Source: Staphylococcus pasteuri (GTDB taxonomy: Bacteria > Bacillota > Bacilli > Staphylococcales > Staphylococcaceae). From it: a stretch of DNA of 64,000 nucleotides. This document shows, one piece after another, positions 40,417 to 51,145 of the stretch. Numbering within the stretch: position 1 is the first letter of the stretch; each line of letters opens with the position of its first letter. The position numbers and the translations under genes are program-made. The stretch spans positions 28,374 to 92,373 of the forward strand of contig NZ_RXWW01000021.1 in assembly GCF_003970495.1 (NCBI RefSeq). Reading direction: 5' to 3'. Under the pieces are notes generated by a model, which did not search any database, was not told the origin of the DNA, and saw only the letters and a list, made by a program, of their open reading frames with translations.

Positions 40417-40460
40417 AGTGCATTTTGACAGTAAAATATGATTAAAGGAGAGTGAGTTTA

Positions 40461-41156
40461 TTGTCTTTAATATCAATGATTATTTATTTTGTAATATTAA
40501 TGGTCATTCCAATGTGGGCTCAACATAAAGTTAAATCTAACTATGAAAAATACTCACAAGTTAGATCCACAAGTGGTAAGACTGGTCGTGAAGTAGCTGA
40601 AGAAATCTTACATGCAAACGGCATTTATGATGTCGATGTAGTTAAAGGTGATGGTTTCTTAACAGACCACTATGACCCAAATAAAAAAGTTGTTTGTTTA
40701 TCTCCTGCAAACTACGATAGACCTTCTGTTGCTGGTACAGCCATTGCAGCCCACGAAGTTGGTCACGCAATTCAACACCAACAAGGTTATGTATTCTTGA
40801 GATTCAGATCAGCATTAGTACCTGTAGCTAACTTAGGTAGTTCATTAAGTTACATTGTTATTATGTTAGGTATTGTGTTAACTGCATTAGGTAGTGCCTT
40901 TGGATCTACTGCATTATGGATTGGTGCTGGATTAATGTCACTAGCAGTTTTATTCTCAATCGTGACATTACCCGTTGAATTTGATGCCAGTTCACGTGCA
41001 ATGAAACAAATTACAGCATTGAATATCGTAAATGAGAAAGAGTACAAACACGCTAAAAAAGTATTATCAGCTGCAGCAATGACTTATGTTGCATCAACAG
41101 CAGTTGCATTAGCTGAATTAGCACGTATTATTTTAATCGCTAGATCAAGTGATTAA
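40461..41156 (+). CDS. Neutral zinc metallopeptidase (YugP type)
   Basis: 231-residue membrane-anchored zinc peptidase. A hydrophobic N-terminus (residues 2-19) is followed by the zinc motif HEVGH at 98-102. Two more hydrophobic segments lie around 125-165, with a final one near the C-terminus. The substrate is unknown. The start is the TTG at 40461, 10 nt after AAAGGAG; an in-frame GTG at 40452 touches that site and cannot be used. A terminator follows. Confidence 0.85.
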   Translation: MSLISMIIYFVILMVIPMWAQHKVKSNYEKYSQVRSTSGKTGREVAEEILHANGIYDVDVVKGDGFLTDHYDPNKKVVCLSPANYDRPSVAGTAIAAHEVGHAIQHQQGYVFLRFRSALVPVANLGSSLSYIVIMLGIVLTALGSAFGSTALWIGAGLMSLAVLFSIVTLPVEFDASSRAMKQITALNIVNEKEYKHAKKVLSAAAMTYVASTAVALAELARIILIARSSD

Positions 41157-41186
41157 TAACTATATGATTTAAATTTAGACACATCC

Positions 41187-41230
41187 ACTGGTTGATATTG
41201 TCATACAGACATTATTAACCAGTTTTTTTT
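41187..41230 (+). terminator. Terminator of the zinc peptidase gene
   Basis: ACTGGTT (41187-41193) pairs with AACCAGT (41217-41223), with an inner GTC/GAC pairing. It is followed by T8. Confidence 0.82.
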
Positions 41231-41373
41231 ATGCTTTTTCATATTAATCATCATTAATCACCATCCCAAAAAGCAATAAAAATAAATTACCAACCTTAAA
41301 TTGCACTAAGAATGCATATCACTTTATTTTGATATATACTATATTAGAAATGCATTCAAAGGAGAGAATTTAA

Positions 41374-41691
41374 TTGAAATCAATGACTCAAATGCAAAAA
41401 GAAGTAGATGATTATATTAGTCAATTTAAAGCAGGTTATTTTTCTCCCTTAGCTAATCTCGCTAGACTAACAGAAGAAGTTGGAGAACTTTCTCGAGAAA
41501 TTAATCATCATTACGGTGAGAAGAAAAAGAAAGATACTGAAGAAGATAATACGATTAAAGCAGAGTTAGGCGATAACTTATTTGTATTACTATGTATTGC
41601 CAATTCATTAGGAATCGATATGACTGAAAGTTTTGATGAAACTATGCAAAAATTCAATACACGTGATTATAATCGATTCGAGAGAAAGTAA
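41374..41691 (+). CDS. MazG-like nucleotide pyrophosphohydrolase
   Basis: 105-residue all-helical protein of the MazG/MazG-like NTP pyrophosphohydrolase group. The metal-binding signature is visible: LTEEVGELSREIN (EExxE) and, after a lysine-rich stretch, AELGDNLFVLLCIANSLG (ExxD). It probably removes unwanted nucleotides. The start is TTG at 41374 with AAGGAG 9 nt upstream; the next ATG (41383) is too far. bshA follows after 38 nt, then cca, birA and dinG. Confidence 0.84.
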   Translation: MKSMTQMQKEVDDYISQFKAGYFSPLANLARLTEEVGELSREINHHYGEKKKKDTEEDNTIKAELGDNLFVLLCIANSLGIDMTESFDETMQKFNTRDYNRFERK

Positions 41692-41729
41692 CTATTTTAT
41701 AAATTGATAATAGAAAGGATGGGACATAA

Positions 41730-42869
41730 ATGAAGATAGGAATAACGTGTTACCCGTCCATGGGTGGCTCAGGTATCATTGCCACAGAATTAGGTATTAA
41801 AATGGCTGAGCGAGGTCATGAAGTTCATTTTATTACATCAAACATACCATTTAGAATCCGCAAACCATTACCTAATATCATTTTCCATCAAGTTGAAGTA
41901 AACCAATATGCCGTTTTCCAGTATCCACCATATGATATTACGTTAAGTACTAAAATTTCAGAAGTGATAAAAGAGTATGACTTAGATATTTTACATATGC
42001 ATTATGCTGTACCACATGCGATTTGTGGTATTTTAGCAAAACAAATGTCAGGTAAAGATATTAAAATTATGACGACACTCCATGGTACTGATATAACAGT
42101 TCTTGGCTATGACCATTCACTTAAAGGTGCTATTAAATTCGGTATTGAAGAGAGCGATATCGTTACAAGTGTCAGTCATTCATTAGCAGAACAAACTAAA
42201 GAAATTATTCATACTGAAAAAGAAATTATACCTATATATAACTTCGTCAGAGAAAATGAGTTTCCAACTCGTCATGATGAAAGCTTCAAATCTGATTACG
42301 GTATTGAACCACATGAAAAGGTATTGATTCATGTTTCTAACTTTAGATCAGTAAAACGAATTGATACAGTCATTGAAACATTTGCTAAAGTTCATCAAAA
42401 AATCCCAAGTAAATTAATTTTACTAGGTGATGGCCCAGAACTCATTGATATGCGTCAAAAAACACGAGATCTTGGTGTAGAAGAGAATGTTCTCTTTTTA
42501 GGCAAGCAAGATAACGTTAGTGCATTCTATCAATTATCAGACTTAGTTTTATTATTAAGTGAAAAAGAAAGCTTTGGATTAACGCTTTTAGAAGCTATGA
42601 AAACAGGTGTCGTTCCTATTGGTTCAAATGCAGGGGGAATTAAAGAAGTCATTAAACACGGTGAAACTGGATATATTGTCGATGTAGGTGACAGCGACCA
42701 AGCGGCTGACTATGGACTTAAACTATTACAAGACAATGAGCTTTATCAACAATTACAATCACAAATGTTATTAGATATAGAACAACGATTTGGCTCAGAA
42801 TTGATTACAGATCAATATGAACATTATTACCGTCAAATGTTAAATAAAGGTGAGAACTTGCATGAGTAA
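41730..42869 (+). CDS. bshA: N-acetyl-alpha-D-glucosaminyl L-malate synthase
   Basis: 379-residue GT4-fold glycosyltransferase, first enzyme of bacillithiol synthesis: UDP-GlcNAc plus L-malate gives GlcNAc-malate. The N-terminal [11 protein letters not shown] loop, the HGTDITVLG segment, and the nucleotide-sugar binding [20 protein letters not shown] (~280-299) are clear. Its end overlaps cca by 8 nt. The neighbours cca, birA and dinG give the same order as in Bacillus. ypdA, the presumed bacillithiol disulfide reductase, is 17 kb upstream. Confidence 0.92.
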   Translation: MKIGITCYPSMGGSGIIATELGIKMAERGHEVHFITSNIPFRIRKPLPNIIFHQVEVNQYAVFQYPPYDITLSTKISEVIKEYDLDILHMHYAVPHAICGILAKQMSGKDIKIMTTLHGTDITVLGYDHSLKGAIKFGIEESDIVTSVSHSLAEQTKEIIHTEKEIIPIYNFVRENEFPTRHDESFKSDYGIEPHEKVLIHVSNFRSVKRIDTVIETFAKVHQKIPSKLILLGDGPELIDMRQKTRDLGVEENVLFLGKQDNVSAFYQLSDLVLLLSEKESFGLTLLEAMKTGVVPIGSNAGGIKEVIKHGETGYIVDVGDSDQAADYGLKLLQDNELYQQLQSQMLLDIEQRFGSELITDQYEHYYRQMLNKGENLHE

Positions 42870-44064
42870 TGAACTATTTGAAAAAGCCAAACCCATATTA
42901 ACTCAAATACAACAACAAGGATTTCAAGCTTATTTTGTAGGTGGCTCTGTAAGAGATTATCTCATGCATAGAGAAATTCACGATATAGATATTACTACAA
43001 GCGCAACACCAGATGAGATTGAATCCATTTTCAGCCATACTATCCCAGTAGGAAAAGAACATGGTACGATTAATGTAGTATTCAATCATGAAAATTATGA
43101 AGTAACAACATTTCGTGCTGAAGAGGAATATATTGATCACCGTCGCCCAAGTGATGTTCATTTCGTAAGAGATTTATACGAAGATGTTCAAAGACGTGAT
43201 TTTACAATAAATGCAATTGCAATGGACACTGAGTATAAGACATTTGACTATTTTAATGGTGAAAGTGATATTCATCAAGCCATTATAAGAACAGTGGGTA
43301 ATCCTTCTGAAAGATTTGCCGAAGATGCACTTCGTATATTAAGAGGTTTACGTTTTCAATCTCAGCTTAACTTTTCAATAGAAGATAACACGTTCCAAGC
43401 TATGGTAAATCAAATTGAAGATATCAAATATTTATCCATTGAACGTATTATCGTTGAACTCAAGAAATTAATCAGTGGTCAAAATGTTGCTACTAGCTAT
43501 CATCATTTAATTCAATTAGATGCTTTTAAATATATTCCATATTTTGAAAAATTAGACATGCAACGTTTAATAATTGATGAACCTATGCAGTTTGATGTAT
43601 GGATTGCTATACTTAATGCGAAAATGAATAATGAAGAACCATTATCAAAACTTAAAATAAGTAATAAAGAACAATCACATATTAAGCATCTGGTTTCAAT
43701 CATCAATCAATTACCGGAAGTCAATTCAAAATCAGATTTAACAATGATGGTGTATGATTATGATATTAATGATATTTTAACTATTATTGAGCATACGCCA
43801 ACTCTTTCTAAAAATCACATTAAAACTGCAAGTCCACTGATTATAAATCAACAGACAATTAAAGATTCATATCAACAATTACCTATTAATCAACGACAAC
43901 AACTAGCTATAAACGGGAATGATTTGATGCAACATTTAAATCAACAAGGTGGTCCTTGGGTCAAAGATGTCTTAAGAAAAGTAGAAATTGCCGTCGTAAC
44001 TAATAAAGTAAGCAATACGTATAATGAAATAATGAAATGGGTGGATAGTCATGTCAAAATATAG
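42862..44064 (+). CDS. cca: CCA-adding enzyme (tRNA nucleotidyltransferase)
   Basis: 400-residue class II nucleotidyltransferase that builds or repairs the 3' CCA of tRNAs. The catalytic head has [11 protein letters not shown] (~26-36) and the metal-binding DIDITTSA (~44-51). The [12 protein letters not shown] motif and [12 protein letters not shown] follow in the neck. I used the ATG at 42862, 7 nt after AAAGGTGAG; a GTG at 42850 in frame overlaps that site. It overlaps bshA by 8 nt and birA by 14 nt. Confidence 0.95.
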   Translation: MSNELFEKAKPILTQIQQQGFQAYFVGGSVRDYLMHREIHDIDITTSATPDEIESIFSHTIPVGKEHGTINVVFNHENYEVTTFRAEEEYIDHRRPSDVHFVRDLYEDVQRRDFTINAIAMDTEYKTFDYFNGESDIHQAIIRTVGNPSERFAEDALRILRGLRFQSQLNFSIEDNTFQAMVNQIEDIKYLSIERIIVELKKLISGQNVATSYHHLIQLDAFKYIPYFEKLDMQRLIIDEPMQFDVWIAILNAKMNNEEPLSKLKISNKEQSHIKHLVSIINQLPEVNSKSDLTMMVYDYDINDILTIIEHTPTLSKNHIKTASPLIINQQTIKDSYQQLPINQRQQLAINGNDLMQHLNQQGGPWVKDVLRKVEIAVVTNKVSNTYNEIMKWVDSHVKI

Positions 44065-45022
44065 TCAAGATGTTGTAAGAATGCTATATGAACATCAACC
44101 TGAATATATTTCAGGTCAATACATAGCAGATCAACTTAATATTTCAAGAGCAGCTGTTAAAAAAGTCATTGATCAATTAAAACTAGACGGTTGTGATATT
44201 GAATCTATTAATCATAAAGGGCATTTACTAAAAACACTCCCAGATCATTGGTATAGTGGTATTGTTAATCCGATTATCGAGCAACGTGATTTATTTGATC
44301 AAATAGAAGTGATGAGTACAGTAGATTCAACACAATTAAAAGCGAAACAAGCACTAGTAGGTAATCATGATACCTTTTTAATATTGAGTGATGAACAAAC
44401 AAAAGGGCGAGGTCGCTTTAATCGAAATTGGGCTTCTAGTAAAGGCAAAGGTCTTTGGATGTCACTAGTACTTCGTCCTGATGTACCGTACGCAATGATT
44501 CCGAAATTCAATTTATTTATGGCATTAGGAATTAAAGATGCGATTCAACAATTTTCAACTGATGATGTTACGATTAAATGGCCTAATGATATATACATAG
44601 ATGGCAAAAAAGTGTGTGGTTTCCTAACAGAAATGGTTGCCAATTACGATGCGATTGAAGCAATTATTTGTGGTATCGGTATTAATATGAATCATCAAGA
44701 AACTGATTTTGATGAAGAGATAAGGCATAGAGCAACAAGTATGCGTATACATTCAGAATACGATTTTAATCGTTATGAATTTTTAGATATATTAATTAAA
44801 GAAATTGAAAAGCGATATAATCAATTCTTAAAAGTACCATTTGAAGAAATTCGTGAGGAATATATTGCAGCTACAAACATGTGGCAAAGACCATTACGTT
44901 TCACAGAAAATAATGAACAATTTATCGGTGAAGCCATTGATATTGATCATGATGGTTTCTTAATGGTTAAGGACAATCAAGGACAACTTAGAAGGTTAAT
45001 TAGTGCAGATATAGAATTATAA
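44051..45022 (+). CDS. birA: Biotin ligase / biotin operon repressor
   Basis: 323-residue bifunctional BirA. An N-terminal winged helix (~1-60, [14 protein letters not shown]) is followed by the biotin protein ligase domain with the adenylate-binding GRGRFNRNW and the KWPNDIYI segment, then a small C-terminal SH3-like domain. It attaches biotin to acetyl-CoA and pyruvate carboxylases and represses biotin genes. Because the DNA-binding part is intact, it should still be a regulator. It overlaps cca by 14 nt. Confidence 0.94.
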   Translation: MSKYSQDVVRMLYEHQPEYISGQYIADQLNISRAAVKKVIDQLKLDGCDIESINHKGHLLKTLPDHWYSGIVNPIIEQRDLFDQIEVMSTVDSTQLKAKQALVGNHDTFLILSDEQTKGRGRFNRNWASSKGKGLWMSLVLRPDVPYAMIPKFNLFMALGIKDAIQQFSTDDVTIKWPNDIYIDGKKVCGFLTEMVANYDAIEAIICGIGINMNHQETDFDEEIRHRATSMRIHSEYDFNRYEFLDILIKEIEKRYNQFLKVPFEEIREEYIAATNMWQRPLRFTENNEQFIGEAIDIDHDGFLMVKDNQGQLRRLISADIEL

Positions 45023-45046
45023 CAATGTAAACTAGGAGAGATAGCT

Positions 45047-47743
45047 ATGGGAATAGCAACATATGCAGTTGTTGATTTAGAAACTACAGGTAATCAACTT
45101 GATTACGATGATATTATTCAAATCGGCATTACTTTCGTTCGACAAAAAAAAATAATAGGCACATATCATTCAATGATTCGAACTGATTTAGAAATACCTC
45201 CGTTTATTCAAGCACTTACTTCAATTGAAGAGACAATGCTTGAACAAGCACCGTATTTCAAAGATATTGCTAATGATATTTATCAACAACTTAAAGACTG
45301 TGTATTCGTTGCTCATAATGTCGCGTTTGATTTAAACTTCATTAAAAAAGCATTTAAAAATTGCAATATCAAATACCGACCTAAACGTGTTATAGATACG
45401 TTAGAGTTATTTAAAGTTGCCTTCCCAACAGATAAAAGCTATCAATTAAGTGAATTAGCCGAAGCACATAACATCCCTCTAACAAATGCACATAGAGCAG
45501 ATGAAGATGCTACAACCACGGCTCACTTAATGATTAAAGCCTTTGAAAAGTTTGAACAATTACCGCTTGATACATTGAAACAATTATATTATTTAAGTAA
45601 AGACTTAAAATATGATTTATATCACATTTTATTTGAAATGGTAAGACAACATAAATCCGCAACATTAGATCAACAATTTGGTCAATTTGAACAAATTATT
45701 TATAAAAAGCAAGTAGATTTAAAAGGACCTGTGACTGAATTTAATGGCACATTAAAGACGCTATATAAAAAAGCAACTAAACAATTAGATTTAACATATC
45801 GACCGCAACAACTTTATTTATCAGAAATTATTTTAGAACAACTTATGCATGGTGAAAAAGCGATGATAGAAGCACCACTTGGAAGTGGCAAGTCTCTAGC
45901 ATACCTTTTAGCTGCGTTAATGTATAATATCGAAACTGGTCGACATGTTATGATTTCAACAAATACAAAGTTATTACAAAGTCAATTATTAGAAAAAGAT
46001 ATACCGGCTTTAAATAACGCACTCAATTTCAAAGTAAACGCAACACTAATTAAAAGTAAAAATGACTATATTTCACTTGGACTTATAAGCCAAATTTTAA
46101 AAGAGGAAACTAACAATTACGAAGTTAGTATACTTAAAATGCAATTATTGATTTGGATTACAGAAACGGATACAGGTGATATTCAAGAATTGAACTTAAA
46201 AGGCGGACAAAAAATGTATTTCGATCAGAAGATTGAAACTTATGTTCCAGTTCGTCATGATATTCATTACTATAATTACCTCAAACGCAATGCTCAAAAT
46301 ATCCAAATTGGCGTTACGAACCACGCCCATTTAATTCATTCTGATGCTGAAAATTCAATTTACCAGCTATTTGACGATTGTATTATTGATGAAGCACATC
46401 GCTTACCTGATTATGCACTTAATCAAGTTACAAATGAATTAAACTATGCAGATATTAAATATCAGTTAGGGCTTATCGGTAAAAATGAAAATGAAAAATT
46501 ATTAAAAGCCATAGATCATTTAGAACAACAACGTATTTCAGAGAAATTAGATATAGCTCCAATAGATGTGTTTGGTCTGAAATCAAATATTAACGATATT
46601 CATGAACTTAATGAACAGTTGTTCAATAATATTTACGATATTGTACAAAACGCAGACGTATATGACGATGACATACACAAATATCATTATGTTTACGAAT
46701 TTGACAATGATCAGATTATCAAAGATTTACATCGTTTAATACACAAATTAAACAAAACATTAGAAGTGTTTAATGGCATGAGTCACAAAACTATAAAGAC
46801 TATGAGAAAGCAATTATTATACCTAAAAGAGCGTTTTAGACAAACAGAACAAAGTTTGAAAGATAATCATACAAGTTTTATTTCAATTAAAAATTTAAGC
46901 CAAAAATCAACGATTCGTTTACTTGTAAAAGATTATGCTGTTAAAGATATTTTGACACAACAAGTCTTAGATAAATTCAAATCCTTAACATTTATTTCAG
47001 GAACATTAACGTTTAATCAGTCGTTTGACTCCTTTAAAAATTGGTTTAACAAAGATGTTAAATTTAATACGTACGAAGTGGCATCAGCATTACAAAATAC
47101 TAAAAACACTAATGTATTTATTCCGTCGGATGTCGCACCATACAACTATAAGAATGTCGACGATTATGTAGCATCAATTGTTAATTATGTTATTGAATAT
47201 ACAACGACAACAGAATCTAAATGTTTAATCCTTTTTACAAGTTATAAAATGATGCATATGGTTCAAGATATGCTTAATGAACTGCCTGAATTTGAGGATT
47301 ATGTCATATTAACACAACAACAAAATCAAAATTATAAAATTGTTCAACAGTTTAACCACTTTGATAAGTCTATTCTTTTAGGTACTTCAACATTCTTTGA
47401 AGGTTTTGATTTTCAAGCTAATGGTATTAAATGCGTCATGATTGCGAAATTACCGTTTATGAATAAAAACAATGCTAAATATTGGTTAATGAATTCTGAA
47501 TTTACATCAACTTTTAAAGATTATGTATTACCTGATGCTGTGACACGTTTCAGACAAGGTTTAGGACGCTTAATACGACATGAAAATGATAAAGGATTAA
47601 TTGTGTCATTCGATGATCGTCTCATCAATAGTAATTACAAAAGTTTCTTTGAACAAACATTAGAACATTACCGCCAGAAAAAAGGTGACATTAATCAATT
47701 TAGTAAATTATTATCACAAATCCAAAAATCAGTGGATAAATAA
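45047..47743 (+). CDS. dinG: DinG-family 3'-5' exonuclease/helicase-like protein
   Basis: 898-residue protein joining an N-terminal DEDDh exonuclease ([11 protein letters not shown] at ~9-19, [12 protein letters not shown] at ~86-97, HRADEDA at ~154) to an XPD/DinG-type helicase body with Walker [12 protein letters not shown] (~280), DEAH (~450) and [11 protein letters not shown] near the end. No cysteine cluster for an Fe-S domain is evident. In S. aureus the orthologue is described as an exonuclease rather than a true helicase. It starts 24 nt after birA. Confidence 0.9.
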   Translation: MGIATYAVVDLETTGNQLDYDDIIQIGITFVRQKKIIGTYHSMIRTDLEIPPFIQALTSIEETMLEQAPYFKDIANDIYQQLKDCVFVAHNVAFDLNFIKKAFKNCNIKYRPKRVIDTLELFKVAFPTDKSYQLSELAEAHNIPLTNAHRADEDATTTAHLMIKAFEKFEQLPLDTLKQLYYLSKDLKYDLYHILFEMVRQHKSATLDQQFGQFEQIIYKKQVDLKGPVTEFNGTLKTLYKKATKQLDLTYRPQQLYLSEIILEQLMHGEKAMIEAPLGSGKSLAYLLAALMYNIETGRHVMISTNTKLLQSQLLEKDIPALNNALNFKVNATLIKSKNDYISLGLISQILKEETNNYEVSILKMQLLIWITETDTGDIQELNLKGGQKMYFDQKIETYVPVRHDIHYYNYLKRNAQNIQIGVTNHAHLIHSDAENSIYQLFDDCIIDEAHRLPDYALNQVTNELNYADIKYQLGLIGKNENEKLLKAIDHLEQQRISEKLDIAPIDVFGLKSNINDIHELNEQLFNNIYDIVQNADVYDDDIHKYHYVYEFDNDQIIKDLHRLIHKLNKTLEVFNGMSHKTIKTMRKQLLYLKERFRQTEQSLKDNHTSFISIKNLSQKSTIRLLVKDYAVKDILTQQVLDKFKSLTFISGTLTFNQSFDSFKNWFNKDVKFNTYEVASALQNTKNTNVFIPSDVAPYNYKNVDDYVASIVNYVIEYTTTTESKCLILFTSYKMMHMVQDMLNELPEFEDYVILTQQQNQNYKIVQQFNHFDKSILLGTSTFFEGFDFQANGIKCVMIAKLPFMNKNNAKYWLMNSEFTSTFKDYVLPDAVTRFRQGLGRLIRHENDKGLIVSFDDRLINSNYKSFFEQTLEHYRQKKGDINQFSKLLSQIQKSVDK

Positions 47744-47853
47744 AAGTTGTGTGATAGGATACACATACTTTTAATTCAACTTGTAGAAGTTGGTAATATA
47801 TTTTGTTAAAATAAATAAGTATTGAAAAAAGATAAAATAATAGGAGACTGGTT

Positions 47854-49146
47854 ATGAATACAACGATTAAACAAGCAAAACAACATCTTAACCAAGAAGT
47901 GACAATTGGCGCTTGGTTAACTAACAAACGTTCTAGTGGTAAAATTGCGTTCTTACAATTACGTGATGGCACTGGATTTATGCAAGGTGTAGTAGTGAAA
48001 TCAGAAGTAGACGAAGATGTTTTTAATTTATCTAAAGAAATTACACAAGAGTCTTCTTTATATGTAACTGGTACAATCACTGAAGATAACCGCTCAGATT
48101 TAGGCTACGAAATGCAAGTTAAATCTATCGAGGTTATCCATGAGGCTCATGATTATCCAATTACACCAAAAAATCACGGTACTGAATTCCTTATGGATCA
48201 CCGTCATTTATGGTTACGTTCTAAGAAACAACATGCTGTTATGCAAATTAGAAACGAAATCATTAGAGCAACTTATGAATTCTTTAATGATAATGGCTAC
48301 ACAAAAATTGATCCACCAATTTTAACTGCAAGTGCTCCAGAAGGCACAAGTGAATTATTCCATACTAAATATTTTGATGAAGATGCATTCTTATCACAAA
48401 GTGGACAACTATACCTAGAAGCTGCAGCTATGGCTCACGGATATGTATTTTCTTTCGGACCAACTTTCCGTGCAGAAAAATCAAAAACAAGACGTCATTT
48501 AATTGAGTTTTGGATGATTGAAGCAGAAATGGCATTTACTGAACATGCAAGAAGTTTAGAAGTTCAAGAACAATTTGTGGCACACGTTGTACAATCCGTT
48601 CTTAAAAACTGTGAATTAGAATTAAAAATATTAGATAGAGACACATCAAAACTTGAAAAGGTTGCTACGCCATTCCCTAGAATTTCTTATGACGATGCAA
48701 TTAAATTCTTAAAAGAAGAAGGATTTGATGATATTGAATGGGGCGAAGATTTCGGTGCACCACACGAAACTGCTATCGCTAATCATTACGATTTACCAGT
48801 ATTTATCACTAATTATCCTACAAAAATTAAACCATTCTATATGGAACCTAACCCTGAAAATGAAGACACTGTATTGTGTGCTGATTTAATTGCTCCAGAA
48901 GGTTATGGTGAAATTATCGGTGGATCAGAACGTATCAATGATTTAGAGTTACTTGAACAACGTATTAATGAACATGAATTAGATTCAGAAGCTTATAGCT
49001 ATTACTTAGATTTACGTCGCTATGGTAGTGTACCTCACAGTGGCTTCGGTTTAGGATTAGAACGTACGGTTGCTTGGATTTCAGGCGTAGAACATGTACG
49101 TGAAACTGCACCATTCCCACGTTTATTAAATCGTTTATACCCATAA
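47854..49146 (+). CDS. asnS: Asparaginyl-tRNA synthetase
   Basis: 430-residue class IIb aminoacyl-tRNA synthetase. The N-terminal OB-fold anticodon-binding domain covers ~1-105. The catalytic core has motif 2 ([16 protein letters not shown]) and motif 3 ([12 protein letters not shown]). Key sequence features favour AsnRS over AspRS. AGGAGA precedes the ATG. The 110-bp upstream region has no T-box features, so control is probably constitutive. In B. subtilis asnS also lies next to dnaD-nth. Confidence 0.96.
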   Translation: MNTTIKQAKQHLNQEVTIGAWLTNKRSSGKIAFLQLRDGTGFMQGVVVKSEVDEDVFNLSKEITQESSLYVTGTITEDNRSDLGYEMQVKSIEVIHEAHDYPITPKNHGTEFLMDHRHLWLRSKKQHAVMQIRNEIIRATYEFFNDNGYTKIDPPILTASAPEGTSELFHTKYFDEDAFLSQSGQLYLEAAAMAHGYVFSFGPTFRAEKSKTRRHLIEFWMIEAEMAFTEHARSLEVQEQFVAHVVQSVLKNCELELKILDRDTSKLEKVATPFPRISYDDAIKFLKEEGFDDIEWGEDFGAPHETAIANHYDLPVFITNYPTKIKPFYMEPNPENEDTVLCADLIAPEGYGEIIGGSERINDLELLEQRINEHELDSEAYSYYLDLRRYGSVPHSGFGLGLERTVAWISGVEHVRETAPFPRLLNRLYP

Positions 49147-49184
49147 GTATCATTCAGTTAAATTTAAGTTATTATATTACATGT

Positions 49185-49220
49185 CGTCCAGTCATTTAAA
49201 TAGACTGGGCGTTCATTTTT
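49185..49220 (+). terminator. Terminator of asnS
   Basis: CGTCCAGTC pairs with GACTGGGCG (one G-U) across a 9-nt loop, then T-rich sequence. Confidence 0.8.
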
Positions 49221-49333
49221 ATCTTATACTAACTTATAATAAAGCATTGCATTTTATTAAGGGCATCCATAAAAATCCTTCTATTTAATCAAATATAATG
49301 AAGGTCTAAATTTTAATGATAGGAGGGGGTACA

Positions 49334-50017
49334 ATGGACAAGTTTCAATTAAAAACACGACCTGTTGTGATTCGTCGTGAATTGTTAGACCATTACAGTG
49401 AACTAGGTATAGATGAACAAGATTTAATCATTTTAATCAAACTAATTTATGCATCAGAAACATCAAATAAACAACCATCCATTGAATCACTTCAACAGGG
49501 ATCTACGATGCAACCACGTGAAGTTACTGCAGTCATTCAAAATTTAATTCAACGAGAATTATTAGAATTAAACGTTAATAAAGATGAAGAAGGTCGCTTT
49601 ACAGAATATATGAATTTAGATCCTTTTTATGAAAAACTAAGTCAATTGCTTAAAAAGCAAACAATTGATACCAATGAACAAAGTGATAAAGAAAAGTTTA
49701 AAACATTATTCCAAATGATAGAACAAACATTTGCTAGACCATTGTCACCTTATGAAATTGAAACGTTGAACCAATGGATTGATGTTGATAAACATGATAT
49801 CTCAATTATTCAAGCTGCTCTTGATGAAGCAAATAGCCAAAATAAATTAAGTTTTAAATATATGGATAGAATATTGTTAAATTGGAAGAAAAATAATGTC
49901 AAAACAATTGATGACTCAAAAGAAATTAGAAAGCAATTTAATAAACCAAAAATGAAACACACTGTTAAGAAAGTACCAAAATTTGATTGGTTAAATGGAG
50001 AGAAATCAGATGATTAG
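49334..50017 (+). CDS. dnaD: Primosomal protein DnaD
   Basis: 227-residue replication initiation and restart protein. The N-terminal winged-helix oligomerisation domain (~1-110) starts MDKFQLKTRPVVIRRELL. The C-terminal DnaD/DnaB2 domain (~125-205) has the YMDRILLNWKKNNVKT YxxxIxxxW-type motif. AGGAGGGGG lies 4 nt before the chosen ATG at 49334. The end overlaps nth by 8 nt. It helps load the DnaC helicase with DnaB and DnaI. Confidence 0.93.
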   Translation: MDKFQLKTRPVVIRRELLDHYSELGIDEQDLIILIKLIYASETSNKQPSIESLQQGSTMQPREVTAVIQNLIQRELLELNVNKDEEGRFTEYMNLDPFYEKLSQLLKKQTIDTNEQSDKEKFKTLFQMIEQTFARPLSPYEIETLNQWIDVDKHDISIIQAALDEANSQNKLSFKYMDRILLNWKKNNVKTIDDSKEIRKQFNKPKMKHTVKKVPKFDWLNGEKSDD

Positions 50018-50669
50018 TAAGAAAAAAGCACTTGAAATGATTGATGTAATTGCCGATATGTTTCCAGATGCAGAATGTGAACTAAAACATGATAACGCAT
50101 TCGAATTAACAATTGCAGTACTTTTATCAGCGCAATGTACCGATATATTAGTTAATAAAGTTACTCGTTCATTATTTGCCAAATATAAAACACCAGAAGA
50201 TTATTTAAATGTAAGTGATGAAGAATTACAACAGGATATTCGTTCTATTGGATTATATAGAAATAAAGCTAAAAATATCAAAAAACTTTGCCAATCTTTA
50301 CTTGATCAATTTGATGGAAAGATTCCTCAAACACATCAAGAACTAGAAAGTTTAGCTGGTGTTGGACGTAAAACTGCAAATGTCGTAATGAGTGTCGCTT
50401 TTAACGAACCTTCACTCGCTGTAGACACACATGTAGAACGAGTTTCTAAACGTTTAGGTATTAATCGCTGGAAAGATAATGTAAGACAAGTTGAAGATAG
50501 ACTTTGTTCTGTCATACCAAAAGACCGTTGGAATAAAAGCCATCATCAACTTATTTTCTTTGGTCGATATCATTGTCTCGCTCGTAAGCCAAAATGTGAT
50601 ATTTGTCCATTGTTCAAAGATTGTAGAGAAGGTCAGAAAAGATACAAAGCAAGTTTGAAAGAAGCGTGA
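50010..50669 (+). CDS. nth: Endonuclease III
   Basis: 219-residue base-excision repair glycosylase/AP lyase for oxidised pyrimidines. The helix-hairpin-helix ESLAGVGRKTANVVMSV carries the catalytic Lys, and VDTHVERVSKRLG the catalytic Asp. The [4Fe-4S] loop is complete with Cys in the spacing C-X6-C-X2-C-X5-C (CLARKPKCDICPLFKDC). The ATG at 50010 follows GGAG at 9 nt, inside dnaD. The stop overlaps the next gene in GTGA. Confidence 0.96.
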   Translation: MISKKKALEMIDVIADMFPDAECELKHDNAFELTIAVLLSAQCTDILVNKVTRSLFAKYKTPEDYLNVSDEELQQDIRSIGLYRNKAKNIKKLCQSLLDQFDGKIPQTHQELESLAGVGRKTANVVMSVAFNEPSLAVDTHVERVSKRLGINRWKDNVRQVEDRLCSVIPKDRWNKSHHQLIFFGRYHCLARKPKCDICPLFKDCREGQKRYKASLKEA

Positions 50670-51004
50670 AACATTTGATAACTAAACAAGACTTTGAAGA
50701 GTTAGAACAACAACTCGATCAATTCGCAAGCCAAAAACAATTAAAATCAGCAGAAGCAAAACCAGTTATAGATGCTTATTTCGAAATGATTATAAGTTAT
50801 TTTAAACAAATAAATGAAATCAATGAGTTAAATCTAAATGAGCTTGATAACTATCCAGTTGTTCCTATGAATTTTGGTGAGCGCTATCAATACATGTTAG
50901 CAAGAAAATATCATTTTATGGGTTATAGACAAATGAAAACATTAAAATCCGAGTTAATAAAAATGAATGCTTCGTACCAAATTCGTAAAAAAAGAAACCA
51001 ATAA
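50666..51004 (+). CDS. YpoC-like protein
   Basis: 112-residue protein, mostly helical and charged, with a central PVVPMNFGERYQYMLARKYHF segment. It starts with GTG overlapping the nth stop (GTGA), so it is coupled to dnaD-nth. The order dnaD-nth-ypoC next to the class A PBP and recU genes is the same as in B. subtilis, although here pbp2-recU run in the opposite direction. The function is unknown. Confidence 0.72.
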   Translation: MKHLITKQDFEELEQQLDQFASQKQLKSAEAKPVIDAYFEMIISYFKQINEINELNLNELDNYPVVPMNFGERYQYMLARKYHFMGYRQMKTLKSELIKMNASYQIRKKRNQ

Positions 51005-51048
51005 ATGTATTGTGATTCACTAATCATTTCATACTTATAATAAAGTTG

Positions 51049-51083
51049 AAGTACCCACTGGTTAAATCTAGTAGGTACTTTTT
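51049..51083 (+). terminator. Terminator of dnaD-nth-ypoC
   Basis: AAGTACC(C)ACT pairs with AGTAGGTACTT, followed by T5. Confidence 0.78.
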
Positions 51084-51097
51084 AATTTATATAAAAA

Positions 51098-51137
51098 CAA
51101 AAAAACGCCCAAATCCTATTTTAGGATTTGGGCGTTT
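51098..51137 (-). terminator. Terminator of recU-pbp2
   Basis: A perfect 15-bp stem of AACGCCCAAATCCTA and its complement with a 3-4-nt loop. On the minus strand it is followed by a T-run. Confidence 0.93.
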
Positions 51138-51145
51138 CGTCTATA

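Noticed and set aside
40452..40460. GTG start for the zinc peptidase gene
   Set aside because: It lies directly against AAAGGAG, too close for initiation; the TTG at 40461 has proper spacing.
47744..47853. Possible T-box leader before asnS
   Set aside because: No T-box consensus, no specifier stem and no terminator/antiterminator pair could be found in the 110 bp.
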